Positions 1 through 10,985 of a DNA stretch of 64,000 nucleotides are shown in pieces (positions within the stretch are counted from its first letter, which is position 1; the number at the start of each line of letters is the position of its first letter). The DNA is from Margaritifera margaritifera (lineage: Eukaryota; Mollusca; Bivalvia; Unionida; Margaritiferidae). The notes beneath the pieces were generated by a model. It saw only the letters and a program-made list of their open reading frames with translations. It searched no databases and was not told the DNA's origin. Both the position numbers and the translations under genes were made by a program. The DNA is taken from positions 7,254,501-7,318,500 of the forward strand of contig JAQPZY010001670.1 of assembly GCA_029931535.1 (NCBI GenBank), read 5' to 3'.

Positions 1-557
1 ATAACTGAAGTTATGGACAAAGAAAATGTTATTGACGCACTGGTAGATTCCGATATGCGACTTCGTATTCAACAGGCGCGGTCAAAATGTTTAAATGATG
101 CCATACACCAAGCCGAAGAACTGGAAGCCTTTGATCGCGCAGAAAAACAGCGCAATGCTGATCGTAGCTACTATCGTCAGTTAGGAGCCAATGAAAAATA
201 AGAGAAGGAATATCAGAATCAGTGGAGATGGAGCATATGCTAGCTCCGCTGAAACACATGATCCGAGAGCTCCATGAAGAAATAAGTATGTTGAAAAAGT
301 CGTCTGAGCGCGATAAAGTCCCAAGTACTAACGTTAGAGCGGATTCTCATAAGAATTCTAACTCTAAATCCCTGACTCGCATCAAATATTTCAAATGTGG
401 CCAGAGGGGACATATTAAGAAAAATTGTCTAGAATTAAACATACCTGTAAAAGCTGGTAACAAAAACACGAAGGGTCAAGCTACAGCCGGAGCAGCGCGG
501 AAATTGCTTAGGCGCCAGGGCTGGCGCCGTGACAGTCATCCAAACAGATACCAGTGA
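1..557 (+). pseudogene. gypsy Gag C-terminal part with zinc knuckle
   Basis: The first 201 bases read as the end of a capsid-type Gag domain (acidic and helical, with an ELEAFDRAEK stretch). They stop at 199-201, and a second frame from 222 carries a basic linker and a nucleocapsid zinc knuckle at 387-428. The knuckle should be C-x2-C-x4-H-x4-C, but its first cysteine codon reads TAT, giving YFKCGQRGHIKKNC, so one zinc ligand is lost. The role in the intact element would be to package the RNA. The protein start lies outside the window. Confidence 0.75.
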
Positions 558-609
558 AAAGAAAACAACCGGCAGCACTTGGTTGGAGTTCAATCTGTAG
601 CTACCAGGC

Positions 610-1062
610 ATGAATGCATGTGACAGCATCCAAGGTCTCGATACCAAGCTTTTGATTGATACCGGAGCGACCGTCAGACTGGTGTCTGAGAAATTCTATT
701 CTCAAATTTCTATCCAAAGCCGGCCTCCACTCGTCAAAGCTAAGCAGGATATTGTCTCTGCAGGAGATACCATGTTGACGCTTTTAGGACAAACAACTTT
801 CACTTTTGGTATGGGCGGTAACGTTTACCACAGCAAAACGGTGGTGGCAAAGATTGATGTCACCGGGATCATAGGTTTGGACTTTATGAAGGACAACTGT
901 GCGTCAACAGATGTTGCCAATGGCATATTTAAGATTGGCGACAAGTCGTTGCCCGTCTCGTTCGAAGGAACGTTGAGATGTTACAGAATAGCTTTGGCAA
1001 CTCCTGTAAATATGTCGCCTAGAAGTGAGATTGTCAAACCCGCAATCCGCTGTGTTTCTTAA
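610..1062 (+). pseudogene. gypsy aspartic protease relic
   Basis: This is an open stretch of 150 codons with the retropepsin active-site motif LLIDTGATVRLVS (catalytic Asp codon at 658-660). A hydrophobic IIGLDFM segment about 70 residues later matches the usual flap-to-second-helix region. In the intact element the protease would cut the polyprotein. It ends at a stop at 1060-1062 and is out of frame with the reverse transcriptase that follows, so it is separated by decay. The protease call is firm; the limits are approximate. Confidence 0.75.
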
Positions 1063-1376
1063 AGACAAAATACCTCCCCAGTTTGAAGGGCTGATAGAGC
1101 CATCTACATCGTTGTTTGCGGAAAGGCCAATCATTGGTGGCCAGAACATTAGTAAAAGGGGGACATACAGTTTGACTACGGATGATGAATCCGTCAAATG
1201 AACCGCACATGCTATATCCAGGAACAGTAGTAGGCAATTTTAGCCCAGTTAAGCGTGTCTCCTGTCCAATAGCAGAAATCAGTCTGCAATGAGACAGGCT
1301 AACAGACTGTCTGAGCGAGCTCTATCGATCAACAACGTCTGAACTATCACCGGAGCAGGCACATAAAGTAAAACAA

Positions 1377-2119
1377 TTGCTCTGTAAGCACTCGGGGATA
1401 TTTTCATCTTCAAGCCATGATCTTGCGCGCACGGGTATAGTGAAACATACCATAAATATAGGATATGCAAAGCCAATTAAGCAGCCACTGCGTCGCCTGC
1501 CAGTACATACAGACGAAGAAGTGGATTGGAATGTCGATGATATAATCAGCAGGGGTATTGTGGTAACCTCTTGCAGTTCATGGTCGTCAGAAGTCGTCCT
1601 TGTCAGGAAGAAGGACGGAACCTTAAGGTTCTGTGTCGACTCCCGCAAACTGAATGATATCACAGTGAAAGCTGCGTATCCTCTTCCGAAAATAGACGCA
1701 TCCCTTGATCAATTAGCAGGCGCCGAATGGTTTTCAGCACTAGATCTCTGATCGGGATATTTGTCCGATTGAGGTTGATGAAGCAGATCGGCAGAAAACT
1801 GCGTTCTCTACCCGAAGGGGCCTGTTTGAGTTTACTGTAATGTCATTTGGCCTGTGCACTGCACCAGCGACATTCGAACGGCTTATGGAAACGGTCCTGG
1901 CAGGATTGCAGTGGAATATTTGCCTAAATATATTTGTATGACATCTTGGTCATAGGAAAGAGTTTTCAAGATATGCTCGCCAATTTAGATGAAGTGTTAG
2001 ATAGATTCGCAGAGGCAGGGATTAAGCTCAAGCCTCAGAAATGTTGCAGGTCGAATTTCTTGGTCATGACGCTTCAGCGGATGGTGTATCGACTGACCCA
2101 AAGAAGGTTAGCGCCGTAA
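1377..2119 (+). pseudogene. gypsy reverse transcriptase relic, catalytic YLDD changed to YLYD
   Basis: RT motifs occur in order: VRKKDGTLRFCVDSRKLN near 1605-1655, YPLPKID near 1678, FSALDL just before a TGA at 1750-1752, FEFTVMSFGLCTAPATFE at about 1825-1880, and the catalytic loop at 1931-1942. That loop reads TAT TTG TAT GAC (Y-L-Y-D) where the family has Y-x-D-D, so the first catalytic aspartate is replaced by tyrosine. Together with the stop and frame changes this makes the enzyme inactive. The thumb region continues to about 2110 (DEVLDRFAEAGIKLKPQKC). Confidence 0.85.
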
Positions 2120-2169
2120 AAGACTGACCAATTCCAGGCAATCTCAGTGATGTTCAATCCTTCCTGGGT

Positions 2170-2891
2170 TTGTGTAGATACTACAGGCGTTATATACCGA
2201 AATTTGCAGACATGGCAAAGCATTTAAACAAGCTGACCGAGAAAGGGAATAAGTTTGTTTGGACGCCAGAATGTCAAGAGTCTTTCGAGAAGCTTCGCGA
2301 TACTCTCGTTCACGCACCTGTACTGTCTCACCCAGATTTCTCAAAGCCTTTCATACTAGACACGGATGCAAGCGATTTTGCAATAGGCGCTGTATTATCG
2401 CAAACCTCCGAGGGACAGGAAAAAGTGATTTGCTATGCCAGCCGCTCTCTCACAAAGCAAGAAAGACGCTACTGTGTGACAAGAATAGAGTTGTTAGCTG
2501 TGCTGTATTTTGTAAAATACTTCAGGCACTACCTTTATGGTCACAAGTTTTTGATTAGGACTGAGCACAGCTCCTTGCGCTGGCTCCTTAACACTAAAGA
2601 TCACGAGGATCAAGTGGCCAGGTGGATTGAAACATCTCCACCTACGAATTTGACCTTGAACATCGGTCAGGGTAACGACATGGAAATCCCGATGTTTTGA
2701 GAAGGCGTCCTTGTAGGCAATGTGGATATGAGTCTAGTTTAAACTCTCACAAAGAAGCTGTCAATGCCATTTGCCAAGATGGTCAGAAGGAAAATGAAAA
2801 CAGCGACGTAGTTAATCAGACCATACGAGAATCCCAAAATCAGGATAAAAGCATTGACTTGGTCAGAAGTTGGGTGGAAAAGGAAGAATAA
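2170..2891 (+). pseudogene. gypsy RT connection and RNase H relic
   Basis: Motifs seen are FLGLCRYYRRYIPKFA (RT connection), then ILDTDASDFAIGAVLSQ (the first RNase H aspartate, at 2359-2361), CYASRSLTKQERRY and the C-terminal LIRTEHSSLRWLL. The family usually has RTDHSSL, so here the last acidic residue is Glu. The frame closes with TGA at 2698-2700, just before the expected DALSRR linker. A fragment of that linker is readable in another frame at 2697-2891. Confidence 0.85.
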
Positions 2892-2915
2892 CCCAGCTTC
2901 ACATACATAGCTGGC

Positions 2916-4359
2916 TTGGGCTACGTTGTCAAATCACTATGCGCACAGTGGGACAGACTTGTCATCAAAGATGGAGTTCTCTGTAGAAGATGGGAAGATT
3001 TTGACACCAAGGCCTATAAACTTCAGGCGGAGATCCCGTACATAGAGAGAAGGAATATTCTTATTTGCTGCCATGACGGTAAATCTGGTGGTCATTTGGG
3101 TGTTCGGAAAACTTTAAACAAAGTTCGGTGGAGCTGTTACTGGCCTGGTCTACGGAGGGATGTAAGACAGTATATAGCCAGCTGCGAGACTTGTGCACGT
3201 CGAAAACGACACCCAACCCCACCCCCAAGCGTAAGAGAGCCCCGATGCAAGTAATTTATTCAGGTTTGCCAATGGAGCGCATAGCTGTAGATATCATGGG
3301 ACCTCTTCCTGAAACAGACGATGGAAACAAGTATATTCTCGTGATTTCAGATTACTTTTCGAAGTGGAAAGAGGCATTTCCTATACGGAATATGGCTGCG
3401 AGACAGTAGCTAGAATGATGGTACAAGAGGTTATTGTTCGATTCGGCGTGCCGTCGGTAATTCACTCCGACCAAGGGCGACAATTTGAAAACCGTCTGTT
3501 TGCCGAAGTCTGCAAACTGTTTGATATCCACAAGACCAGAACTACTCGTTTTCAACCCCAATCAGATGGAATGGTCGAGAGTCAACAGCACGCTCGAAAT
3601 AATGCTTAGCAGCTATGTAAGTGCACACGAGCGAGACTGGGATACGTACATACCCTACGTATTGATGGCATACCGTTCTGCTGAGCATGAGAAAACCGGC
3701 TTCACGCCAAACATGATGATGTTGGGGCGAGAAGTTTCTACCCCTCTGGACATCATGTATTAAATCCCCACTAGTATGAAGCGTACATCTGAGAGTAGCT
3801 GGGCATGGAAGAGAGCGAATGGAAGATGCTCACGCTCTAGCAAGGACAAATATCAAAGGTGCCATGCAGCGGCAAAAGCGATATCATGACAGCCAAATGT
3901 CATGGGAAAGATTCAAAGCAGGAGAGAAAGTGTATGTGTTCTTTCCCCCCACGAAAGATTGATTTGTCTCCCAAGCTTTCGAGTTACTGGCGGGGACCGT
4001 TCTGGATTTTAGACAGAGTGAGTGAAGTCACTTACAAGGTGAATTGTGGAAGAAACGGACGTCCACAGATTGTACATTGTGACCGCATGCGGCTTTGCCG
4101 TACGCAGATACTAACCGGAGAATCGGGTCTGCCACACATCGCAGTGGATGTCGAAGCACATGAAGTTGCACAGGACGTCGGAAATGTAGACTTGCCTGAA
4201 CCATGTGGCGATACGGTTGCGGAAGAAATTGACGTCGATAAAAAGGATTCTCGATTGGAAGAGCCCTTTGCTGCACGACCTCGCCATGTTGGATGGATGA
4301 TTATGTTCTCGTCTAAATGCTTGAAATGTCTTGTAAATACGTTGATCTATCATCTGTAG
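2916..4359 (+). pseudogene. gypsy integrase relic
   Basis: An HHCC zinc-binding domain (H...H, then CETC) is encoded near 3070-3200. It is followed by a DDE core: IAVDIMGPLPET (first Asp), VIHSDQGRQFEN (second Asp, near 3467) and QPQSDGMVES (Glu). The core is spread over at least three frames between 3128 and 3763. A C-terminal SH3-like stretch (WRGPFWILDRVSEVTYKV) lies near 3990-4040. All three catalytic acids are still encoded, but no single frame joins them. Confidence 0.85.
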
Positions 4360-4493
4360 AATCATTATAAATCAATGCATCGTGTTAAAACGTTCTGATC
4401 GATTGATGATTTGTTGGTTGATTTATTCTCATAATTAAAAGTTGTTTCATTATGTTTTAGTTTTTGTTTTTTTTTTCTCGGAGACATGGGTAA

Positions 4494-5535
4494 TGTAGCG
4501 ATTTTTCCTCTGTATCTTAAGTTGGCTGTTTTTAAAAAGTATCCTCATATCAAAAATAGGTCACGTGGTACCTGGTGTATATAAAGGCCGAAGGTGAGCT
4601 GATTCGGGATTCTGATTCGCATCGTCCTCAGAACAAGAAGATTAGAGAGAAGCGAGAAAGCCAAGACCGTCGTGAAGTAATTATTCGAATAAGTAGGCTA
4701 GGGGTGATATGCCTGAAAAAAGATTTCCACGACACTAGCGATTTTAAAGGTGATAAAGGAAATACTTATTTTATCTTGTACGCAAAGGTAAGCGCCAGAG
4801 CTGTAGAATTTTTATCTGGCGCCGATACCAATCTCTGGAAAACCAGAGTACGAACAGCAAGGGGAAGATTCGCTACCAAAGCTGTAAATATTCGTTTATG
4901 CATGTCCCCTTACACGTCACAAATGTTTCAATAATGACCTCCTCGACACCCAACAGAAACATAACCTAAAAACTAAAATAGGCACAACTTCCAAAGGTGC
5001 ACCCACCGTCGCTGACGATACAGTGTTATGCGCCTCAAATCTGACGGAACTACAGGTAAGCCTGCATCCAATCCACCACTTCAACCACAAAGACCAATCG
5101 ACCACAAACACCACAAAAACTGAAATAATAGTTTGGAATAGCAACAAAAAGCAGCCAATCCAAGGTTGGGAAATCGTTTCAGAGAAAATAAAAGAATTAC
5201 ATAAACATTAATGTAATACGAATGGACTTGCTAAAAACAATGGAACGTTATCATTTTCGTAGAGGGTGACTGGGCTTTCATAAATCGATTCTTCTTAAAA
5301 AAAATCAATTAATTTGACAAATTTTGCAAAAATATCGACAGTATCGGGGTTTTACTGCATTAGTTTTATCGTTATTTCATTGTATGTACTCTTTAACTCT
5401 GTAACCCGTTCCTTCTAGACTCTGCATTTACCCTGTCCGGGTTGGCGGGTCACCTCGTATTAAGCTATTACATAGTTGTGTTTCAGTATGTTAGATCTAA
5501 CAGAATATTTAATAAATAATATGTTATATTCAGCA
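4494..5535 (+). repeat. probable 3' LTR of the gypsy element
   Basis: The LTR is inferred to start at TGTAGCGATTTTT (4494), directly after the purine-rich stretch GGAGACATGGG (4480-4490), which serves as the polypurine tract. Inside lie a TATA box (4578) and, near the right end, AATAAA (5511-5516) followed by ...TTCAGCA. The end at 5535 is a guess from the TG...CA rule and the poly(A) signal. The partner LTR is outside the window. The 120-codon open frame at 4575-4934 falls inside this LTR and is probably chance. Confidence 0.5.
4578..4586 (+). promoter_or_regulatory. LTR TATA box
   Basis: TATATAAAG sits about 85 bases into the inferred LTR, a normal place for an LTR promoter. The predicted transcript start would fall near 4610. 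Confidence 0.5.
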
Positions 5536-6228
5536 AAAAAAAGCTGTGTTTATTACTACTAGTATGACTAATACTTTTTCACCTGTCATTATTGTACATA
5601 TAGTGACAATACAAAAAAAGATTTGATGTAGATCCGTTCCGTGATTACTTTTCTGAAAACCAAACAGCACGCGATTTACATAATATAATAAACATTTGCT
5701 GATTTTTTAATTTGTAAAATAAGACTCTTTTTTATACTTACTTATTTTATTTATTTTTTAATCGGAAATAATTACACTTCTTCCATATTTTCGTTTTTCT
5801 TCCGGCATCAAAACTCCGGACAATGCCCCGCAGCGGAGAGATCTCAAAATATGAAACAGTTATTTAATAACAACATTAGAGGCAGTGTCATAAATTCCGG
5901 GAAATCCCCATATGGTGTACCTTTTGGCTGGAAGATAAGCGTCAGATGGCCTTTCAATAAAACGTAAAATAAGAAAAATAAAAAGTCAAATAATACGGTC
6001 AGGCTATTCAATTCTTACGTACAATGCCGTTTTTATGATAAATATATCCGTTCTCTACCGGACTATTTGCAACTGCGTTTTTGCACCAACAGTGGGTGAT
6101 TTCCAGAATTCTTCCTGGTTATAATAATCATGTGATCACATTGACGAAGCAATACAATTGGCAACTAATAACACGGTGAACTCATAATTGATGAATTTGT
6201 TTCCTTTTAATGGTGAATTATCTCGACC
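5536..6228. other. AT-rich spacer upstream of receptor gene 1
   Basis: No coding potential was found. This stretch should contain the promoter and 5' UTR of the gene whose ATG is at 6229, but I see no clear TATA box or other element to point to. Confidence 0.4.
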
Positions 6229-6436
6229 ATGAAGGTGATTCATCAGAAAATTGTCTTTCATATTTATTTCCTTTTGACTCATATTTATTCTGCATTCGCT
6301 CGGTCTGTGTGTCATGTAGGTCAATTCTGGGAGCTCAGTGCTGAAGCGTGCGTGTCATGTGCTCTAATCTGTGTACATTCTGACCTTAAAGGAACGAGAG
6401 ACAAATGTGTCTCGGAGTGTCCCAGCTATTCTTCTG
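6229..6436 (+). CDS. receptor gene 1, exon 1 of 3: signal peptide and BCMA/TACI-like cysteine-rich domain
   Basis: The gene model is join(6229..6436,15491..15694,22669..23648), 463 aa. The ATG has A at -3. Residues 1-25 are a hydrophobic signal peptide. Cysteines at residues 28, 41, 44, 48, 60 and 64 give C-x12-C-x2-C-x3-C-x11-C-x3-C, the spacing of the single A1-D2-type TNF-receptor module of BCMA and TACI apart from a slightly longer fourth loop (about 8 residues in BCMA). Aromatic residues and an acid (F33, W34, E35) sit where those receptors have Y-F/W-D. The exon ends in phase 1 at a consensus donor, TCTG|GTAAGT. The likely role is a type I surface receptor for a TNF-family ligand. The paralogue is gene 2 at 45859. 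Family membership is inferred from spacing; the exon itself is well supported. The large first intron could hide another symmetrical phase 1 exon. Confidence 0.75.
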
Positions 6437-6732
6437 GTAAGTACTCTCGAACACGAAATTGTATTTTCTTTAAAAGATTCTTTTATCAAATCTGATAATC
6501 AGCACGTAATCGGGAAGTCATTTTAACTATCTTGAGCGCTTACCCCACCCCTCATCCCACAGGCACTCGTTTCTGTCAGTAAAAAAAGGAAAACTATTGA
6601 CAACACTCATTTCCCTTCCACTAGTTAACGCAAGGAGACTTTAACTAAAGTAGTACGGTTTTAAATCTGACCTCTCACCGATGCCTTGGAGATTTTCTTA
6701 GACCGTCGACCCGTTGGAACACTCGTAACTGG

Positions 6733-7864
6733 GAATCAGGGACGTTTCGCCCCATGGACGTTTCGGCCCAAGACATTTCGCCCCACTTCAATGGTCATTT
6801 CGCCCCACTTCAATGGTCATTTCGTCCCACTTCAATAGACATTTCGCCCCACTTAAAAAAAAAAGAATGGACATTTCGCCCCACTTCAATGGACGTTTCT
6901 GACCATGACATCGTTTAATAAATAATTATGTTCGTTTAAAACGGTGTTCTTTTGAAATTATAATTATGTTTGAAACAAGTCTTTTCTCCATGTATTGTGA
7001 TGAAGAGTATAGAAAATAAGAGATAGTAAGACAAGTTATCCTCATATCAGAATAAGATAGTAATAATGATAATAATACTAAGAAGAAGAAGATGAAGAAG
7101 AATAGGCTTATACTTAGACTATTTGACAGACCCATTTCAATTTGTTAGATTTACATTCGGCCTGTCATTATATCTGACAATATTTTCCCCTTTTTCTTCG
7201 TTTATGTACTAAGACTGATCAGAAAAAAAATCTATCGTTTACAGTGATCATTATTTTCTATACTGCGATATTTTTATTTTCGCAGTTACGAAAACTGATG
7301 AAAGTCCTTTTTTGGTCACGGTCATTTGCAAAAAAGGAGTTCACTGTTTTCTTCTTTGTTTGATTTACAATTCTGATATTATTGTTTAAAATAAGTCCAG
7401 AAGAGTTCAAAGGTATAATCTTTTATTCAAGAAAGAAACAAATGGCATGTACTTGGTGTGTAATAAAAAAAGATGAAGTCTCAGTCCAGCTTTAATGTTG
7501 ATCTGTCTAACATGGGCCATACATTCTGGCACAGCATTTCAGTATGGTGTTGGTGCTGATTTGGTGCTTCCCATACTTTTCCCATACCTTCATAAGGCGA
7601 CCCTGAACTTTTTTTGTCTGTTTCTTTTGATGTCGCCTTATCTTCCCCTCTTGCAAAAGACGAACTACACACCCAATTGAATAGTTAAGAAATGTAGAAA
7701 TGTACACTGAATGTGGGTCGAAATGTCTTGGGCCGAAACGTCCATTGAAGTGGGGCGAAATGTCTTGGGCTGAAACGTCCATGGGGCGAACCGTCCAGGT
7801 ACGTCCATGAAGTGGGGCGAAATGTCTTGGGCCGAAACGTTCATGGGGCGAAACGTCTCGGTAC
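6733..7864. mobile_element. foldback-type element, copy A, with satellite-like inverted ends
   Basis: The left end (6740-6906) is built from repeats of GGACGTTTCGGCCC and ACATTTCGCCCCACTTCAATG. The right end (7711-7862) carries the same motifs in reverse complement. The whole is flanked by the 9-bp direct repeat CGTAACTGG (6724-6732 and 7865-7873). The unique centre (about 6905-7700) is AT-rich and has no long ORF of its own. A flanking repeat of this size would suit a non-autonomous MULE-like or foldback element; the superfamily is inference. Confidence 0.75.
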
Positions 7865-8048
7865 CGTAACTGGTATCGCTGTGGAGACATTTCATACTTT
7901 TCTCTCCCATGTACGATTTAAGCCGACACTCTGCAAACTTGATGATGCATTCAAGGCGTGTAGGGATTTCTGTATTACAACCCCACCACCTATCCCTGCA
8001 CTGTGTAGGGGAATGATGGGAGGCCATCTTTGTGAGGTGGAGGAAACG

Positions 8049-8991
8049 AATTAGGGACGTTTCGGCCCAAGACATTTCACCCCACTTCAAATGGACATTT
8101 CGCCCCACTTTACTGGATGTTTCAGACCATGACATTGTATGTTCTGACATTGTTTAATAAATATAAATGTTTAAATTCAATTAAAATTTTTTTTAAATTC
8201 AAAACATAAGTGCTAATATTATATTTCCTTTGCAATAAAGCTTCCATGACTTACTCAAAACCTTGCCTCAGCTTAAATACATTGATTCCACATTGAGTGG
8301 ATTCTCTAACTACGAAGATCAAACAAGCTACCAGGTTGTAATTAAGCCCAAAGAACACTTGCTAGACAATCATGTTCGTTTAAAATGGTGTTCTTTTGAA
8401 ATTATTATTTTTTAAACAAGTCTTTGAGAAAATGTATTTTTTTTTTCTCCATGTATCGTCACCCTCTACTGTATGGACCTAACCACTGCAAATGATTGAT
8501 GAAGAGTATAGAAAAGAAAAGAGATAGTAAGACAAGTTATCCTCTTATCACAAGGAGATAGTAATAATAATAATAAAAAGAAGAATAGACTTATACTTAT
8601 ACTATTCGATTTATGGACCCATTTCAATTTGTTTGATTTACATTCGGCCTGTCATTATATCTGACAATGTTTTCCCCTTTTTCTTTGTTTATGTAATAAG
8701 ACTGATCAGAAAATGAATCTATCATTTATAGTGACCATTTATTTCTATACTGCAATACTTTTATTTTTGCAGTTACGAAAACTTAACTTTATGATGAAGG
8801 GTAATCATATTTGTTGGGAATGGAGAGGTCATTGTAGATAGTGAAGAAATGTAGAAATGTCCACTGAATGTGGGGCAAAATGTCTTGGGCCGAAACGTCC
8901 ACTGAAGTGGGGTGAAACGTCCAGGTATGTCCATGAAGTGGGGCAAAATGTCTTGGACTGAAATGTCCATGGGGCAAAACGTCCAGGTACC
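8049..8991. mobile_element. foldback-type element, copy B
   Basis: This is a second copy of the element at 6733. It starts AATTAGGGACGTTTCGG, ends CGTCCAGGTACC, and shares the centre (for example CGGCCTGTCATTATATCTG at 8645-8663). It is flanked by the direct repeat GGAGGAAACG (8039-8048 and 8992-9001), which differs from the flank of copy A. That indicates two independent insertions of one family rather than a local duplication. Confidence 0.75.
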
Positions 8992-9001
8992 GGAGGAAAC
9001 G

Positions 9002-9360
9002 TGAGTACCCGGAGGGAAATGCACCATGCCATTGGAGGGAAGGCAGACCTCTCAGGCGTATCACTTATGCACTACTTGCTGGGCTCAAACCAGAGAAACA
9101 CTGGTCTGCAGTCTAATACAGTTCATGCTTCAATGAATCGAATAATCAGCCCTTATAACCATTCAGCCAGCGAGGTACCATTCCAGTATGTCATTCCAAT
9201 ATTGAAGTCAAGGTCTATGCTCCATTTGTTAAACATTGTTTTATGCACAGAAAAAGTGCTGGAGGAAAGAAATCAGGTAGACTGCTGTTCATATTTCATA
9301 GTATTCATGAAATAAAAACATATAATGACTTGACTCAGTAGTTTAAACTACCTAGCAATG
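9002..9360. other. intron sequence without recognised features
   Basis: Part of intron 1 of gene 1. The open frame at 9001-9315 has no motif and begins inside the target repeat of the preceding element, so it is not called. Confidence 0.4.
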
Positions 9361-9442
9361 TATTTGGGTAGGATAGGGACTTTTACATTTGGATGGGATA
9401 GGGACCTTTACATTTGGGTGGGATAGGGACCTTTACATCTGC
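9361..9442. repeat. short minisatellite, ~27-bp unit, 3 copies
   Basis: Three near-identical units contain GGGTAGGATAGGGAC or GGGTGGGATAGGGAC followed by TTTACAT. Confidence 0.7.
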
Positions 9443-10843
9443 ATTAAATACATTCCTTCTGCAGATTTACCAACAAGAAATAGCTTTACACATTACACAT
9501 GGCTATATAATTATCATGGTTGACTTAAATGCAGGGACGGTCAGTAAAGGTCATAGTGAACCTACATCAGATTTACTACCTATAGATTAACCACTAAAAA
9601 TACCTAACACCAAACAATACCCTCAGGTAAGTGACTATCAGGGTTGAAAATCCCATGATACTCAAGAAAACAAACATGGCCACAATATGATAGAGCTTTG
9701 TATCACAGTACATTAAGAATGAATGGGTATATCCCTCAAAAGTACTCATGAAAACTCACATTCCATCATTATAATGGGCATACCCCATGTGACTACTAAT
9801 GAAAACTCGCATTCCATCATTATAATGTTTCCAGTATGGTTGACTATGTAGTCACCAGTGAACTTTCTTCTATCTTAATGTGTGAAAACCCAATATATAC
9901 CCTAGCCAGAAAAACTATATTAATCTCACACAAGTTTCTCAATAAAAACAAAAAATAAACAACTAAAACAGACAACCATTTTTAAAAGCACTGCATTCAT
10001 TCTAAACTACAAATAAAATCAATGAGTTTATGAAGAATCGTACCAATTCATTCCAGCTTTATATTAATTTACCTGTTGAACACCTCGATACAATTATCAC
10101 AGAGGCAGCCAGGAGGCTTCCTCGTTTTCACCATAACAAAGGTAGCCAGGAAGGCTTTATCACCTTCACCATCACAGAGGCAGCCAGGAGGGCCTACTCA
10201 CCTTCACCATCAAAGAGGAGCATACATAAGAAAATTATTAAGAAACAATCCAAAAAGCTAATACAAACATTGATGCCTTTTATACAAACATTGATGCCTT
10301 TAATACAAAATTAAAAGACTTCAAAAACCTAGCTTTTTTGAGAAAAATATCCCCATGAATCCCACTTGAGAGTTAAATAATTTACACTGCACGAACAAGT
10401 TAAAAATTTAAGTAAGAAAAGGAAAAAAGCATTCAGGGAGGAATTATATGACAAGCTGGAAAAAAATACAAGAGAGTGACCCAAAAATTTGTTGTAAACT
10501 AATTAACAAAATATCTGGCCATAATATCAATCATGACAACATACCAGATGAAATTTATTACTGGCATGTAAAACATATTTAGGAATTGGGTATCAACAAT
10601 TTATATGAAGATCAAGGAAGTAAAACAGAAGAACTGATAAATGAAATCTATAACAAGGAAAAATACTAAAACTCAGCAATTACATAACCAGAGCAACCAC
10701 CAATACAAACTGCATAAGTACAAGAAGCCATTAACAAGTTGAAATATAATAATACCTGCACTGTAGACTTCATAATTATTGCAATATTAAAATACAAAGT
10801 TATGTTCTTATAGCACCAATAATAAAGATCTTTTATGAGGGTT
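9443..10843. other. intron 1 of gene 1, AT-rich, mostly featureless
   Basis: The only structure seen is imperfect repeats of a GAGGCAGCCAGGAGG motif at about 10100-10200 and a doubled ACAAACATTGATGCCTTT near 10264-10303. No exon is supported. Confidence 0.4.
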
Positions 10844-10985
10844 TACAACTGGGAAATTCCCAAAGATAACATATGGGTCCTCATTAGCATTACAACTGGG
10901 AAATTGTCAAAGATATTAGATGTGTCATCGGTAGTATTACAACTGGGAAATTCCCAAAGATATCACATGGATCCTCAGTAATATT
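10844..10985. repeat. minisatellite, ~64-bp unit, 3 copies
   Basis: Each unit contains TTACAACTGGGAAATT followed by CAAAGATA and a variable GGTCCTCA/GGATCCTCA stretch. Confidence 0.7.

Larger units (their letters stand above)
1..5535 (+). mobile_element. Ty3/gypsy LTR retrotransposon, 5' end outside the window, decayed
   Basis: Gag C-terminus, aspartic protease, reverse transcriptase, RNase H and integrase follow each other in Ty3/gypsy order on the + strand, and a probable 3' LTR begins at 4494. The 5' LTR and most of gag lie left of position 1. The coding region is split over several frames by stops and frameshifts, for example TGA at 1750-1752, TGA at 2698-2700, and frame changes near 3250, 3400 and 3500. 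Two key residues are also replaced. It cannot encode a working polyprotein. The right end is approximate, because the matching 5' LTR is not available to define it. Confidence 0.9.

Noticed and set aside
4575..4934. 120-codon open frame after the gypsy integrase
   Set aside because: It lies within the inferred 3' LTR and includes its TATA-proximal leader; no known domain.
7507..8150. Overlapping minus-strand frames of 127 and 161 codons
   Set aside because: They translate the GGACGTTTCGCCCC satellite ends of the foldback elements; the repetitive FGPRHF-type peptide is an artefact of the repeat.
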